Source: Shimwellia pseudoproteus (GTDB taxonomy: Bacteria; Pseudomonadota; Gammaproteobacteria; Enterobacterales; Enterobacteriaceae). Taken from it: a stretch of 64,000 nt of DNA. Positions 53,399 through 61,906 of this stretch are shown here, piece by piece. The notes beneath the pieces are model-generated. The model ran no database searches and was not told the origin of the DNA. It saw only the letters and a list, made by a program, of their open reading frames with translations. The DNA lies in contig NZ_WBXP01000006.1 in NCBI RefSeq assembly GCF_016415625.1, positions 59,894 through 123,893 of the forward strand, read 5' to 3'. How positions within the stretch are numbered: the stretch's first letter is position 1; each line of letters starts with the position of its first letter. The position numbers and the translations under genes were made by a program.

Positions 53399-54651
53399 CC
53401 ACTCACAACAAATCACTCAGCCCCGCCGCCATGCTGGATCGCGCGGACGAACGGGTCAGCCACCATGATGATCTGCGCGGCCTGGTACGCGCCTATCTCA
53501 CCCGTATCAGAACCGGCGATTTAGGCATGATACCGGTGGTGCTGGGGCTGATTATTATTTCCGCGGTATTTGCCCTGCTGAATCCGGTTTACCTCGCCCC
53601 GGGGAACCTCGTCAATATGCTGTTTGACTGCGCCACGGTGGGGTTTATCTCACTGGGGATTGTCTGTGTACTGCTGCTGGGCGAAATAGACCTGTCAGTG
53701 GGATCAATGAGCGGCCTGGCATCGGCGATCATCGGGGTGCTGTGGGTTAATCAGGGCTGGCCGGTGACTGCCGCCATCGCGGCAGCCCTCGCCCTGGGTG
53801 CCCTGGTCGGATTACTGTACGCCTGGCTTTATACCCGCCTGGGAATGCCGAGTTTTGTCGCCACTCTGGCCGGGCTGCTGGCCCTGCTCGGCCTGCAACT
53901 TTACATCCTCGGCCCCTCCGGCAGTATTAACCTCCCCTACAGCGCCCCGCTGGTGCGCTTTGGCCAGATAATGGTGATGCCTGGCTGGCTGGCGCACGTT
54001 TTCGCCTTGTTGCCCGGTATCGCTCTGCTAGTGATGGGGTTACGCACCCGCACCCGCCGCGCCGGGGCAAACCTCTCCTGCGAGCCGCGCCGGTCGCTGT
54101 GGTTACGGGTTATGGTGATTTCGCTGGTGTTTGAGGCCGGGGTGTTTTACCTCAACCTCGGGCGCGGTGTCCCCTGGGTCTTCGGGCTGTTTGTGGCGGT
54201 GGTCGTGGTGCTGAACTACGCCCTGAAACGCACCAAGTGGGGCCGCTCGGTGTTTGCCGTGGGGGGCAACCGGGAAGCCGCCAGACGGGCCGGGATCAAC
54301 GTGCCGCGGATTTATATCAGCGCCTTTATGCTGTGCTCCACCCTGGCCACCCTGGGCGGAATACTTGCCGCATCCCGTCTGGCATCGGCCAGCCAGCAGG
54401 CGGGCACCGGGGATGTCAATTTAAACGCCATTGCGGCGGCGGTTATTGGCGGCACCAGCCTGTTTGGCGGCCGGGGAAGCGCCTGGTCCGCCCTGCTGGG
54501 CATTATCGTTATCCAGTGTATTTCCAGCGGCCTGACCCTGCTGAACTTACCGTCGTCACTGCGCTATATGATAACCGGTGGTGTGCTGGCCGTGGCGGTA
54601 ATTGTCGATTCGATGGCCCGCCGCTCGCGGGTGAGCCACGGCCGCGCCTGA
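53395..54651 (+). CDS. Sugar ABC transporter permease (XylH/RbsC family)
   Basis: A 418-residue inner-membrane permease of the BPD_transp_2 family with about ten helices. The N-terminal 50 residues are hydrophilic. The conserved GEIDLSVGSMSGLASAIIG is near residue 100, GRSVFAVGGNREAARRAGI near 285, and NAIAAAVIGGTSLFGGRGS near 345. These are the coupling and core signatures of CUT2-type sugar importers. It is the last gene of the operon and is followed by a strong bidirectional terminator. Confidence 0.92.
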   Translation: MTTHNKSLSPAAMLDRADERVSHHDDLRGLVRAYLTRIRTGDLGMIPVVLGLIIISAVFALLNPVYLAPGNLVNMLFDCATVGFISLGIVCVLLLGEIDLSVGSMSGLASAIIGVLWVNQGWPVTAAIAAALALGALVGLLYAWLYTRLGMPSFVATLAGLLALLGLQLYILGPSGSINLPYSAPLVRFGQIMVMPGWLAHVFALLPGIALLVMGLRTRTRRAGANLSCEPRRSLWLRVMVISLVFEAGVFYLNLGRGVPWVFGLFVAVVVVLNYALKRTKWGRSVFAVGGNREAARRAGINVPRIYISAFMLCSTLATLGGILAASRLASASQQAGTGDVNLNAIAAAVIGGTSLFGGRGSAWSALLGIIVIQCISSGLTLLNLPSSLRYMITGGVLAVAVIVDSMARRSRVSHGRA

Positions 54652-54676
54652 TACGCTCATAACCGGTTCCACCAAC

Positions 54677-54709
54677 AAAAAGGGCCCCTGCTTAGCAGGG
54701 GCCCTTTTT
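54677..54709. terminator. Bidirectional terminator between importer and dalT
   Basis: AGGGCCCCTGC-TTA-GCAGGGGCCCT, flanked by A residues on the left and T residues on the right (54677-54709). It sits between convergent operons and should stop both. Confidence 0.95.
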
Positions 54710-54726
54710 TACGATAACGATAACAA

Positions 54727-56007
54727 CTACACTGCCCGGCTGCCGGCCGCCACCTCATCACTGACTTGCCGGGCAAAGCCCGGTTGCTCAACCCGGATCA
54801 GGCCGCACAGCAGGAAGGCAATCAGGTACAGCGCCGTGTAGGCAATCACCACGCCAATGGTGCTGAAGTGCGGCAGCAGCAGCACCGCAATCGCCGGGGC
54901 GAGGAAGTTCGACAGCCCGGCAGACAGGTTATAGACCGAAATCGCCGCCCCTTTATGGCGGGGCTCCAGGGCCGGAAACACCGCCGCCATCGGCACAAAT
55001 GCCGCCACAAAAATCCCCAGCGCCACCGCGGGCACCATCGCCATCAGCATATTATGGCCAAAATACTGCGGTACGTAGTAGAAAGCCATGCTGGACGCCG
55101 CCATCCCCAGGCAGCCAAACCAGCGCACCACCCGTATCCAGCCGAGTTTTTCCCCGACAATGCCCCAGAAAATATTGGGAAAAATCGTCGTGAAGAAAAA
55201 CGCCGCCCACACCTGCAGCCATTCCGGCGTGGTGAACCCCAGCTCGTCAACAAACATCAGCGGCATGATCACCGCAAAGCCGAACAGAGACAGGGTATTG
55301 ATAATCCTGACAATCGAGGAGTAGAAAATATTCCGGTTGGTGTACAGCAGGGTAACCGCCCGGCCCAGCTCACTGAATTTTTCTCTGGCGGTGAGATTAT
55401 GCATATGTTTCGGTGTCTGGACATTGCGCAGCGCCACCATGGCAATAATACCGCCCGCCAGGCAGAACAGCAGCGCCATCCACAGGGTGCCCAGCTCACC
55501 GATATGGGGAATAGTAAAACTGGGAATATAGCTACCGGCCACCCCAATACCAATGGAATACACCGCCCAGTACCAGCCCAGGGCCGAGCTGGCGTGCTCA
55601 CTTTTCACGTTATGCACAATCACCACAATAAAGGCATACAGGAACAGCGGATACGCAAAGCCGCGGATCCCGTAAAACAGCAGGATCAGCCCATAATTGG
55701 CGTGCCCGAGCCCAAAGACCAGGAACAGGACGTGGAACACGCACCACAGTACAAACCCTATCAGCATGGTTTTCCGCGGCGTAATAATCTCCGCCACGAC
55801 GCCGGAAACCCAGGCAGACAAGGCCGCCGCCAGGCCATAGAGGGTGAACGCCAGCGACGCCTGCGCCGGGGAAAAACCCAGTTCTTTAATATAGTGGGAC
55901 AAAAAGGCCAGTTCGAAACCGTCCCCGGTCATAAACACCGCAATGGCGATATAACCCCACAGCAGGTGCAACGGTAACCCCAACCACTGTTTGTTCGCGA
56001 CAGGCAT
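54727..56007 (-). CDS. dalT: Pentitol transporter of the MFS, probable D-arabinitol permease DalT
   Basis: A 426-residue protein with twelve helices. The sequence from WLGLPLHLLWGYIAIAVFMT onward, with FGLGHANYGLILLFYGIRGF and EPRHKGAAISVYNLSAGLSN, matches my memory of the closely related DalT and RbtT proteins of Klebsiella. DalT and RbtT are too similar to separate by eye. Position after dalD-dalK on the same strand makes DalT the better name. It is the last gene of the dal operon, 75 bases after dalK. Confidence 0.85.
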   Translation of the reverse strand: MPVANKQWLGLPLHLLWGYIAIAVFMTGDGFELAFLSHYIKELGFSPAQASLAFTLYGLAAALSAWVSGVVAEIITPRKTMLIGFVLWCVFHVLFLVFGLGHANYGLILLFYGIRGFAYPLFLYAFIVVIVHNVKSEHASSALGWYWAVYSIGIGVAGSYIPSFTIPHIGELGTLWMALLFCLAGGIIAMVALRNVQTPKHMHNLTAREKFSELGRAVTLLYTNRNIFYSSIVRIINTLSLFGFAVIMPLMFVDELGFTTPEWLQVWAAFFFTTIFPNIFWGIVGEKLGWIRVVRWFGCLGMAASSMAFYYVPQYFGHNMLMAMVPAVALGIFVAAFVPMAAVFPALEPRHKGAAISVYNLSAGLSNFLAPAIAVLLLPHFSTIGVVIAYTALYLIAFLLCGLIRVEQPGFARQVSDEVAAGSRAV

Positions 56008-56082
56008 AGAAACCTCATTTATTGGTGCAGGTGAATACCCCGGTCATGGCCGGGGCGATGATTATGATGGTGTGTCCCGGGC

Positions 56083-57537
56083 TTAACGGCCCCGGTTATC
56101 CTGATACAGCGCCCGGAAGCGCCCGTAACGCGGCATCAGGTTGTCGTGGGCCCCGGGGCGCGGCTGCCAGACCCGATCGACCGGGGGTTTTTGGCATACC
56201 CGCTGTCGATCACCCCCCAGAGCGAGGCTGGCTAAACGGGCCGCCCCCAGCGCACCGCCCGCATCCCCGCCGTGATGGGTCACCACGGGGATGTAAAGCG
56301 TATCCGCCAGCAACTGGGCCCAGAACGGGCTGCGCGCCCCGCCCCCCACCAGGGAGCACTGGCGAATCTGTGTGCCGCTGTCTTGCAGGGCGCGCAGGCC
56401 ATCGGCAATCCCGAAGCTCACCCCTTCCAGCACCGCGTACCCCATCGACGCACGGTTGCTGGCGTGGGTCAGCCCGTAGAACATCCCTTTAGCATCGGCA
56501 TCGTTATGGGGGGTGCGCTCGCCGGACAAATACGGCAGGAACAGCGGCGCAGCGGCTTTTTCGCTGTCACTCAGCGGGTGGATATCCTGTAACAGTGTCG
56601 CCTCATCGCAGCCCACCAGGCGGCAAAACCATTGCAGGCAACTGGCGGCGCTGAGCATCACGCTCATCTGGTGCCACAGCCCGGGCAGCGCGTGGCAGAA
56701 GGCATGTACCGCCGAGGCCGGTGCCGGGCGGCAGGCATCGGTCACCACAAACAGCACCCCGGAGGTTCCGAGGGAGATAAACGCATCCCCGGGGGCTATC
56801 GCCCCAATCCCCACCGCACTGGCGGCGTTATCGCCACCGCCCCCGGCCACCACCACCGAGGGCGACAACCCCCAGCGCCGGGCAATCTCTGGCGCCAGCG
56901 TGGCGGACACGTCGCTGCCCTCCACCAGCGCAGGCATATGGCGCCGGGAAAGCCCACAGGCCGCCAGCAGCGTATCGGACCAGTCGCGCCGGGCGACATC
57001 CAGCCACAGGGTGCCTGCCGCGTCCGACATATCGGTTATTTTCGCCCCGGTCATCCGGTAACGCAGGTAGTCCTTGGGCAGTAGCACCGTCTCAATGCGC
57101 TGAACGTTTTCCGGCTCATGGCGGCGTAGCCACAACAGTTTCGGGGCGGTAAACCCCGGCATGGCCAGGTTGCCGGCAATCTCATGGAGCCGGGGTACTT
57201 CGGCTTCCAGTTCGGCACACTCCCCGGCGCTGCGGGTGTCATTCCACAGTATGGCCGGGCGGATCACCTCCCCGGCCGCGTCAAGCAACACCGCGCCATG
57301 CATCTGGCCAGAAAGGCCAATGGCGCGGATATGTTCCCAGCCCGTGCCCGCAGCCGCCCGCAGTAAGCCCACCAATTGGTTGGTGGCCGCCCACCATGCC
57401 TCTGGCGCCTGTTCTGACCAATGAGGATGCGGGCGCTGAATATCCAGCGCGACCCGCTGCGTGGCCACGATAGTGCCCTGCTCATCCAGCAGCAGCCCTT
57501 TCACTTTGGAGGTGCCCAGATCGATACCTAAAAACAT
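56083..57537 (-). CDS. dalK: D-xylulokinase DalK (FGGY family)
   Basis: Phosphorylates D-xylulose, the product of D-arabinitol oxidation, to xylulose 5-phosphate. The 484 residues start at ATG 57537, which follows GGGGGAGG; the frame extends to 57564 within dalD. FGGY-kinase elements: MFLGIDLGTSKVKGLLLDEQ with the ATP phosphate loop, GLSGQMHGAVLLD typical of xylulokinases, GGGGDNAASAVGIG with catalytic Asp, and the late GGGARSPFWAQLLAD. It is 10 bases after dalD. Confidence 0.92.
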   Translation of the reverse strand: MFLGIDLGTSKVKGLLLDEQGTIVATQRVALDIQRPHPHWSEQAPEAWWAATNQLVGLLRAAAGTGWEHIRAIGLSGQMHGAVLLDAAGEVIRPAILWNDTRSAGECAELEAEVPRLHEIAGNLAMPGFTAPKLLWLRRHEPENVQRIETVLLPKDYLRYRMTGAKITDMSDAAGTLWLDVARRDWSDTLLAACGLSRRHMPALVEGSDVSATLAPEIARRWGLSPSVVVAGGGGDNAASAVGIGAIAPGDAFISLGTSGVLFVVTDACRPAPASAVHAFCHALPGLWHQMSVMLSAASCLQWFCRLVGCDEATLLQDIHPLSDSEKAAAPLFLPYLSGERTPHNDADAKGMFYGLTHASNRASMGYAVLEGVSFGIADGLRALQDSGTQIRQCSLVGGGARSPFWAQLLADTLYIPVVTHHGGDAGGALGAARLASLALGGDRQRVCQKPPVDRVWQPRPGAHDNLMPRYGRFRALYQDNRGR

Positions 57538-57547
57538 CGCCTCCCCC

Positions 57548-58918
57548 TCAGCGCAGCAGCGCATACACGGCCTGGATTTTTTCCCGCAGCAGCGCGGTGA
57601 AATCGTCCCGCCCGGCTAATTCACCGAACAGGGCGCGATCGGCGGCATAATCCGCCACCGGATCCGGGCGGGTAAACAGAGCGTGCATCGCCGCCGCATC
57701 CAGAATGCCGTCCTGATATTCATAGGGCAGTAATCCCTGGTGCCACTGGTGCATAAACACAAAAAACAGCGCCGGCAACATCGCCGTGGCGTGGGGAACC
57801 GCCCCGCGCTGGTAGCAGCCGATCATGGTGGGGGTGATCATCGCCGGGATCTTCGACAGCCCATCCGCCGCCACGCGCTGGTTCGTGTCCTGGATATACG
57901 GGTTGGTGAAGCGGTCGAGCACCACATCCCGGTAACGGGGCAAATCAATACCGCGCTGCTCCCCCAGGCAGGGGATCACATCGTCGGTGATATAACGCTC
58001 CGCCAGGGCGCGGATCGCCGGGGTCAGGGTGCTTTGGTGGATAAATGTCTGGCCCATCAGGGTACCGGCCCAGGCAATGGCGCTGTGGGCGGCGTTCAGA
58101 ATACGGATCTTCGCTTCTTCATAAGGGATAACCGAGTCCACCATCTCGACCCCGACAGCCTCCAGATCCGGGCGTCCATGGCTAAAGTTGTCCTCAATTA
58201 CCCACTGGATAAAGGCTTCGCCCATTACCGGGGCCTGGTCATCAATGCCGGTGGCCGCTTTCACCCGGGCAGGCAGATCGGCGGCGGGGCGCGGCGTAAT
58301 GCGGTCCACCATGGTATTCGGGCAGGAGACATTCCCGGCCAACCAGTCGATCACCGGCTGTTTGCCCATCAGCGCCAGGAACTGGACCAGGCCATCGTGG
58401 AAGCGCTCGCCGTTGTGGCGAACGTTATCGCAACACAGCAAGGTAACCGGCCCGGCGCCGCTGGCGATCCGCTGCTCAAGAATACGGGTGATGGTGCCGT
58501 AAATGGTCCCGCAGCCCCCTTGCAGATCCCGGGCCACATCCGGGTTGCGGGCCTCCAGCTGGTGGGCAGTATCCAGGTAGTAGCCGGACTCGGTCACGGT
58601 AAAGGCGATGACTTTCGTTTCCGGCCGGGCCCCTTCGTCAATCAGCGGCTGCACGCCTTCCTGCCAGGGAAGCAGGCGCTGGATGGCGGTAATCTCTTCG
58701 TACTGGCGCTCCCCCTGGGGGCTTACCGTTTCCAGTACATAGCGGCCCTGCTGCGCCTCAAGGGCTGCGACAACCGGTTCGGCATCCGGGCGAATATTGC
58801 CAGCGGCGATATGCCAGCGGTGATCGCCCCGGGCAATCAGGCGGTGTAAATACCACGCCTGATGTGCGCGATGAAAAGATCCCAGGCCGATATGTAACCA
58901 GGTGCTGTTCGTTACCAT
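57548..58918 (-). CDS. dalD: D-arabinitol 4-dehydrogenase DalD
   Basis: Oxidises D-arabinitol to D-xylulose with NAD. The 456-residue protein is of the mannitol dehydrogenase (long-chain polyol dehydrogenase) family, with [19 protein letters not shown] forming the nucleotide-binding start and the domain junction [18 protein letters not shown]. The conserved [15 protein letters not shown] active-site region follows. I use ATG 58918 ([13 protein letters not shown]); an upstream frame to 59002 has no similarity. It is the first gene of the dalD-dalK-dalT operon and divergent from dalR. Confidence 0.92.
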   Translation of the reverse strand: MVTNSTWLHIGLGSFHRAHQAWYLHRLIARGDHRWHIAAGNIRPDAEPVVAALEAQQGRYVLETVSPQGERQYEEITAIQRLLPWQEGVQPLIDEGARPETKVIAFTVTESGYYLDTAHQLEARNPDVARDLQGGCGTIYGTITRILEQRIASGAGPVTLLCCDNVRHNGERFHDGLVQFLALMGKQPVIDWLAGNVSCPNTMVDRITPRPAADLPARVKAATGIDDQAPVMGEAFIQWVIEDNFSHGRPDLEAVGVEMVDSVIPYEEAKIRILNAAHSAIAWAGTLMGQTFIHQSTLTPAIRALAERYITDDVIPCLGEQRGIDLPRYRDVVLDRFTNPYIQDTNQRVAADGLSKIPAMITPTMIGCYQRGAVPHATAMLPALFFVFMHQWHQGLLPYEYQDGILDAAAMHALFTRPDPVADYAADRALFGELAGRDDFTALLREKIQAVYALLR

Positions 58919-58969
58919 AATGTTGCTCTCTGTTGATGCTGGTTGCAATTTATGGCGACAAATGTAATT

Positions 58970-59054
58970 GAACAAAAGATTAAATTTCGAGCTACACATC
59001 ACAAAAGAGCAAAAGACCAGTTAAATTACAACTGACCAGTAACGAACAAAATAG
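58970..59054. repeat. Three short direct repeats at exact 37-base spacing, dalD-dalR control region
   Basis: GAACAAAAGAT at 58970, GAGCAAAAGAC at 59007 and GAACAAAATAG at 59044 share GARCAAAA and start exactly 37 bases apart. In addition, GACCAGT occurs at 59015 and 59034, 19 bases apart. They lie between dalD (start 58918) and dalR (start 59140). SorC-type regulators bind as oligomers to several sites, so these are candidate DalR operators. This is inference from spacing. Confidence 0.45.
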
Positions 59055-59139
59055 AGTTGCCTCGGCCCGCTGCAGGCGCCAAAATGCGGGGATGACACCG
59101 CCGAACATCTTCCCCCGGCAACCGTAAGGTGATGAAAAA

Positions 59140-60081
59140 TTGATAACTGAAGAAGATATTCGTTTAGATCAGAAAGTGCGTGCGGCCTGGATGTATTACA
59201 TTGCGGGCCAGAACCAGAGCGAAATCGCCACCCAACTGGGTACCTCACGCCCGGTGGTACAGCGGCTGATCGCCGCCGCGAAAGAGGAAGGCATCGTTTC
59301 TATCGGCCTTAACCATCCGGTTGCCAGTTGCCTGAACTTCGCCCAGATGCTGAAAGAAAAGTACCACCTGGTGGAGTGCAATATCGTGCCCGCCTTCAGC
59401 AGCGATATCACCCTCGATAGCGTGGCGTTTGGCTGCTACCAGCTGATGTCCCGCTATTTACGCGGGGACCACGAGAAAATCATCGGTATCGGCTCCGGGA
59501 TGACGCTGAAAAAAGCCGGCCAGCGCATCGATTTTGACAGCCCCAATACCCGCTGTATCGCGCTAATCAGCGCCATGAATGCCGAAGGGCAATGTAATTA
59601 CTACGACGATGTTCCCCTGCTGCTGGCCAGTAAAATCCGGGCGAACTACTACCAGTGGCCGGCCCCGCGCTATGCGCAAACCACCCTTGAACACCAGATG
59701 TGGTGCTCCAACCGTTTATTCACCAGCGTGCTGAATGTCGCCCGGCAAGCGGATGTTATTTTTGTCGGCATCGGCGCCCTCAGCCAGCAAAGCCCGATAT
59801 TCAAAGACGGGTTTATCACCCTCGAACAGCTGGACACCCTGACCCGCCAGGGGGCCATTGGCGAGATCCTCGGGCGCTTTATCGATGCCAGCGGTGAGGT
59901 GGTCGAATCCGATATCAATGACCTGATCACCAGCTATGATATCCGCCATAGCCCGTGCCCGCGTATTGCCGCTGCCTGCGGTGAAGACAAACGCCCGGCA
60001 ATCCTCGCCGCCCTTCGGGGCCAGTGGATCAACGGCCTGGTGACCGATGAGCACACCGCCCGCTGGCTGCTGACCCGCTAG
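59140..60081 (+). CDS. dalR: SorC-family sugar-responsive regulator, probable DalR
   Basis: A 313-residue regulator. An N-terminal helix-turn-helix (AWMYYIAGQNQSEIATQLGT, then SRPVVQRLIAAAKEEGIV) is followed by the SorC sugar-binding domain with IIGIGSGMTLKKAGQRID, DVIFVGIGALSQQSPIFKDG and AIGEILGRFIDASGE. It should respond to D-arabinitol and control the divergent dal operon. The start is TTG at 59140 with AAGGTG upstream; the ATG at 59132 is useless because it runs into a stop after three codons. Its TAG stop shares CTAG with the end of the convergent rbtR remnant. Confidence 0.85.
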   Translation: MITEEDIRLDQKVRAAWMYYIAGQNQSEIATQLGTSRPVVQRLIAAAKEEGIVSIGLNHPVASCLNFAQMLKEKYHLVECNIVPAFSSDITLDSVAFGCYQLMSRYLRGDHEKIIGIGSGMTLKKAGQRIDFDSPNTRCIALISAMNAEGQCNYYDDVPLLLASKIRANYYQWPAPRYAQTTLEHQMWCSNRLFTSVLNVARQADVIFVGIGALSQQSPIFKDGFITLEQLDTLTRQGAIGEILGRFIDASGEVVESDINDLITSYDIRHSPCPRIAAACGEDKRPAILAALRGQWINGLVTDEHTARWLLTR

Positions 60082-60993
60082 ACCTGGCTGGCGTTATTGA
60101 GCAGGGTCGGGACTTCGATGCACTGAATGGCGGTATCGCCGGAATCAATAATGGCAAAGGCGGCCGCCAGCATGGCCGGGACATCCTGGCGCACCATATC
60201 AATATCGTGCCCCAGCAGCGGGACAAACGGGTCCCAGTCGAAACAGCCCATCGGCGCCGTCTGGCGGCGGGGTAAATGCGGCCAGGGTTTGCTGCACATG
60301 CTTTGGTGAGTAACCATCAATAAAGATCTGGCTGGCGGAGACCACCAGCCCGGCCTGCTGATGGGCATCCCGGAAGCCCCGCAACCGCTCCCGGGTGTTA
60401 TGGTCATGGCGCCGCCCGCCCACAAAAGTTAACGGGATAGGCTGCCCAAAACGCCGCCGGGCGTTGTCGAGGATGCATTCCGTCAGGGCTTTCGCCCCGG
60501 CGTAGTTATCAGAAATCACCGACGGCGCCAGGGTGCCGGGCAAATCGAGGTTAAGGGTGGACACCCCGGCCTGGGCGCACAGGGCGGAGATCTCGTCAGG
60601 CTGGGTTGCCCCGGTGGCGATAACCCACTCCACCTGCCAGGAGAGCATGGTGCGCACCGCCTCCAGCTCCAGCGCCGGATTACGCCGGGTACAGGTAATG
60701 ATCGGGAACAGGCCGCGCTCCCGGGCCATCTCTTCGAATTTTTCAACAATCGAGCCGAAATAGCGGTTATCGTACTTTGGCACGATCATCCCGATCACCC
60801 GGGACTTCTCTTTACGCAGCAGGCTCGCCTGGCGGTTAATGGCATAGCCCTGCTCCTGGGCCACCCGGGTGACTTTCTCCGCCAGCCTGGCGCTGATGCG
60901 CCGCTTCTGCCAGTTGCCATTGAGGATAGCGCTCACCGCACTGGCGGATACGCCGGTCAGTTCTGCTAAATCATAGATAGTGATTTTCTTCAT
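60078..60993 (-). pseudogene. rbtR: LacI-family ribitol repressor RbtR, apparently frameshifted
   Basis: From ATG 60993 (MKKITIYDLAELTGVSASAV) a LacI-type headpiece and ligand domain read well to about 60260 (TPPPDGADGLF). The frame then runs into unrelated residues and stops at 60199, giving 264 residues. The expected C-terminus (MGCFDWDPFVPLLGHDID, then LLNNASQV) continues in another frame and ends at 60078. Full LacI proteins have about 330 residues, so roughly 25-30 codons plus the frame are lost. GATGGGCTGTTT at the junction fits both the DGLF side and the MGCFDW side, as expected after deletion between short direct repeats. The headpiece is intact, so residual DNA binding is possible. 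I cannot exclude that a short form is normal in some strains. Confidence 0.7.
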
Positions 60994-61068
60994 TTTTCCG
61001 GGCCGTATCACAAATTTTTTGCTCCATTTTTAATCGGACTTGCCGCGCATTTCATCCGGTGCTAGATC

Positions 61069-61108
61069 TGCTCCATCGATTGAGCAAGATGTAAAACATC
61101 ACCATAAT
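61069..61108 (+). promoter_or_regulatory. rbtD promoter with overlapping LacI-type operator
   Basis: TGCTCCATCGATTGAGCA (61069-61086) is an 18-base palindrome with a single mismatched pair, centred on CG as LacI-family sites are. TTGAGC (61080-61085) serves as -35 and CATAAT (61103-61108) as -10, with exactly 17 bases between, so a repressor bound here would block RNA polymerase. GATGTAAAACATC (61088-61100) adds a second small palindrome. rbtR lies divergently, 142 bases between starts. Confidence 0.75.
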
Positions 61109-61135
61109 GCTTAACACCTGCAGAAGGATTATAAA

Positions 61136-61885
61136 ATGAAAACCGTGCTCCCCTCTATGAATAGCTCGCTGAACGGTAAAGTGGCGGCCATCACCGGTGC
61201 TGCCTCCGGCATTGGTCTGGAATGTGCCAAAACGCTGCTGGCGGCTGGGGCAAAAGTGGTCCTGATTGACCGAGACGGCGACAAGCTGGCGACGCTCACC
61301 GCCGGGCTGGGGGAGAACGCCTTCCCGCTGGTGGTGGATCTGATGCAGCCCCGGCAGACCGATAAACTGCTGGAAGGCATTCTGGCGCTGGCCGGGGGGC
61401 TGGACATTTTCCACGCCAACGCCGGGGCGTATATTGGCGGCCCGGTTGCCGAAGGGGACCCGGATGTCTGGGACCGGGTACTGAACCTCAATATCAACGC
61501 CGCCTTTCGCAGCGTGCGGGCGGTGTTGCCCCACCTGATTGCCCAGAAATCCGGGGATATCATCTTCACCAGTTCCATTGCCGGTGTGGTACCGGTGGTC
61601 TGGGAACCGATTTACACCGCCTCTAAATTCGCCGTCCAGGCGTTTGTCCACTCTACCCGCCGCCAGGTCGCCCAGTATGGTGTACGGGTGGGCGCGGTCC
61701 TGCCGGGCCCGGTGGTCACCGCCCTGCTGGACGACTGGCCGAAAGCGAAAATGGAAGAAGCCCTTGCTAACGGTAGCCTGATGCAACCGACGGAAGTGGC
61801 AGAGTCAGTGCTGTTTATGGTCACCCGCAGCAAAAATGTCACCGTCCGCGATTTGGTGATACTGCCTAACAGTGTTGACCTATAA
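61136..61885 (+). CDS. rbtD: Ribitol 2-dehydrogenase RbtD (SDR family)
   Basis: Oxidises ribitol to D-ribulose with NAD. The 249-residue short-chain dehydrogenase has the cofactor loop [11 protein letters not shown] near 22, NAG in [11 protein letters not shown] near 95, Ser in [11 protein letters not shown] near 150 and the catalytic pair in [11 protein letters not shown] near 163. The C-terminus [18 protein letters not shown] matches the Klebsiella RbtD I remember almost residue for residue. AAGGA precedes the ATG. rbtK follows after 21 bases. Confidence 0.94.
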   Translation: MKTVLPSMNSSLNGKVAAITGAASGIGLECAKTLLAAGAKVVLIDRDGDKLATLTAGLGENAFPLVVDLMQPRQTDKLLEGILALAGGLDIFHANAGAYIGGPVAEGDPDVWDRVLNLNINAAFRSVRAVLPHLIAQKSGDIIFTSSIAGVVPVVWEPIYTASKFAVQAFVHSTRRQVAQYGVRVGAVLPGPVVTALLDDWPKAKMEEALANGSLMQPTEVAESVLFMVTRSKNVTVRDLVILPNSVDL

Positions 61886-61906
61886 GGCCCCGGGAGGCCA
61901 TGCCAG

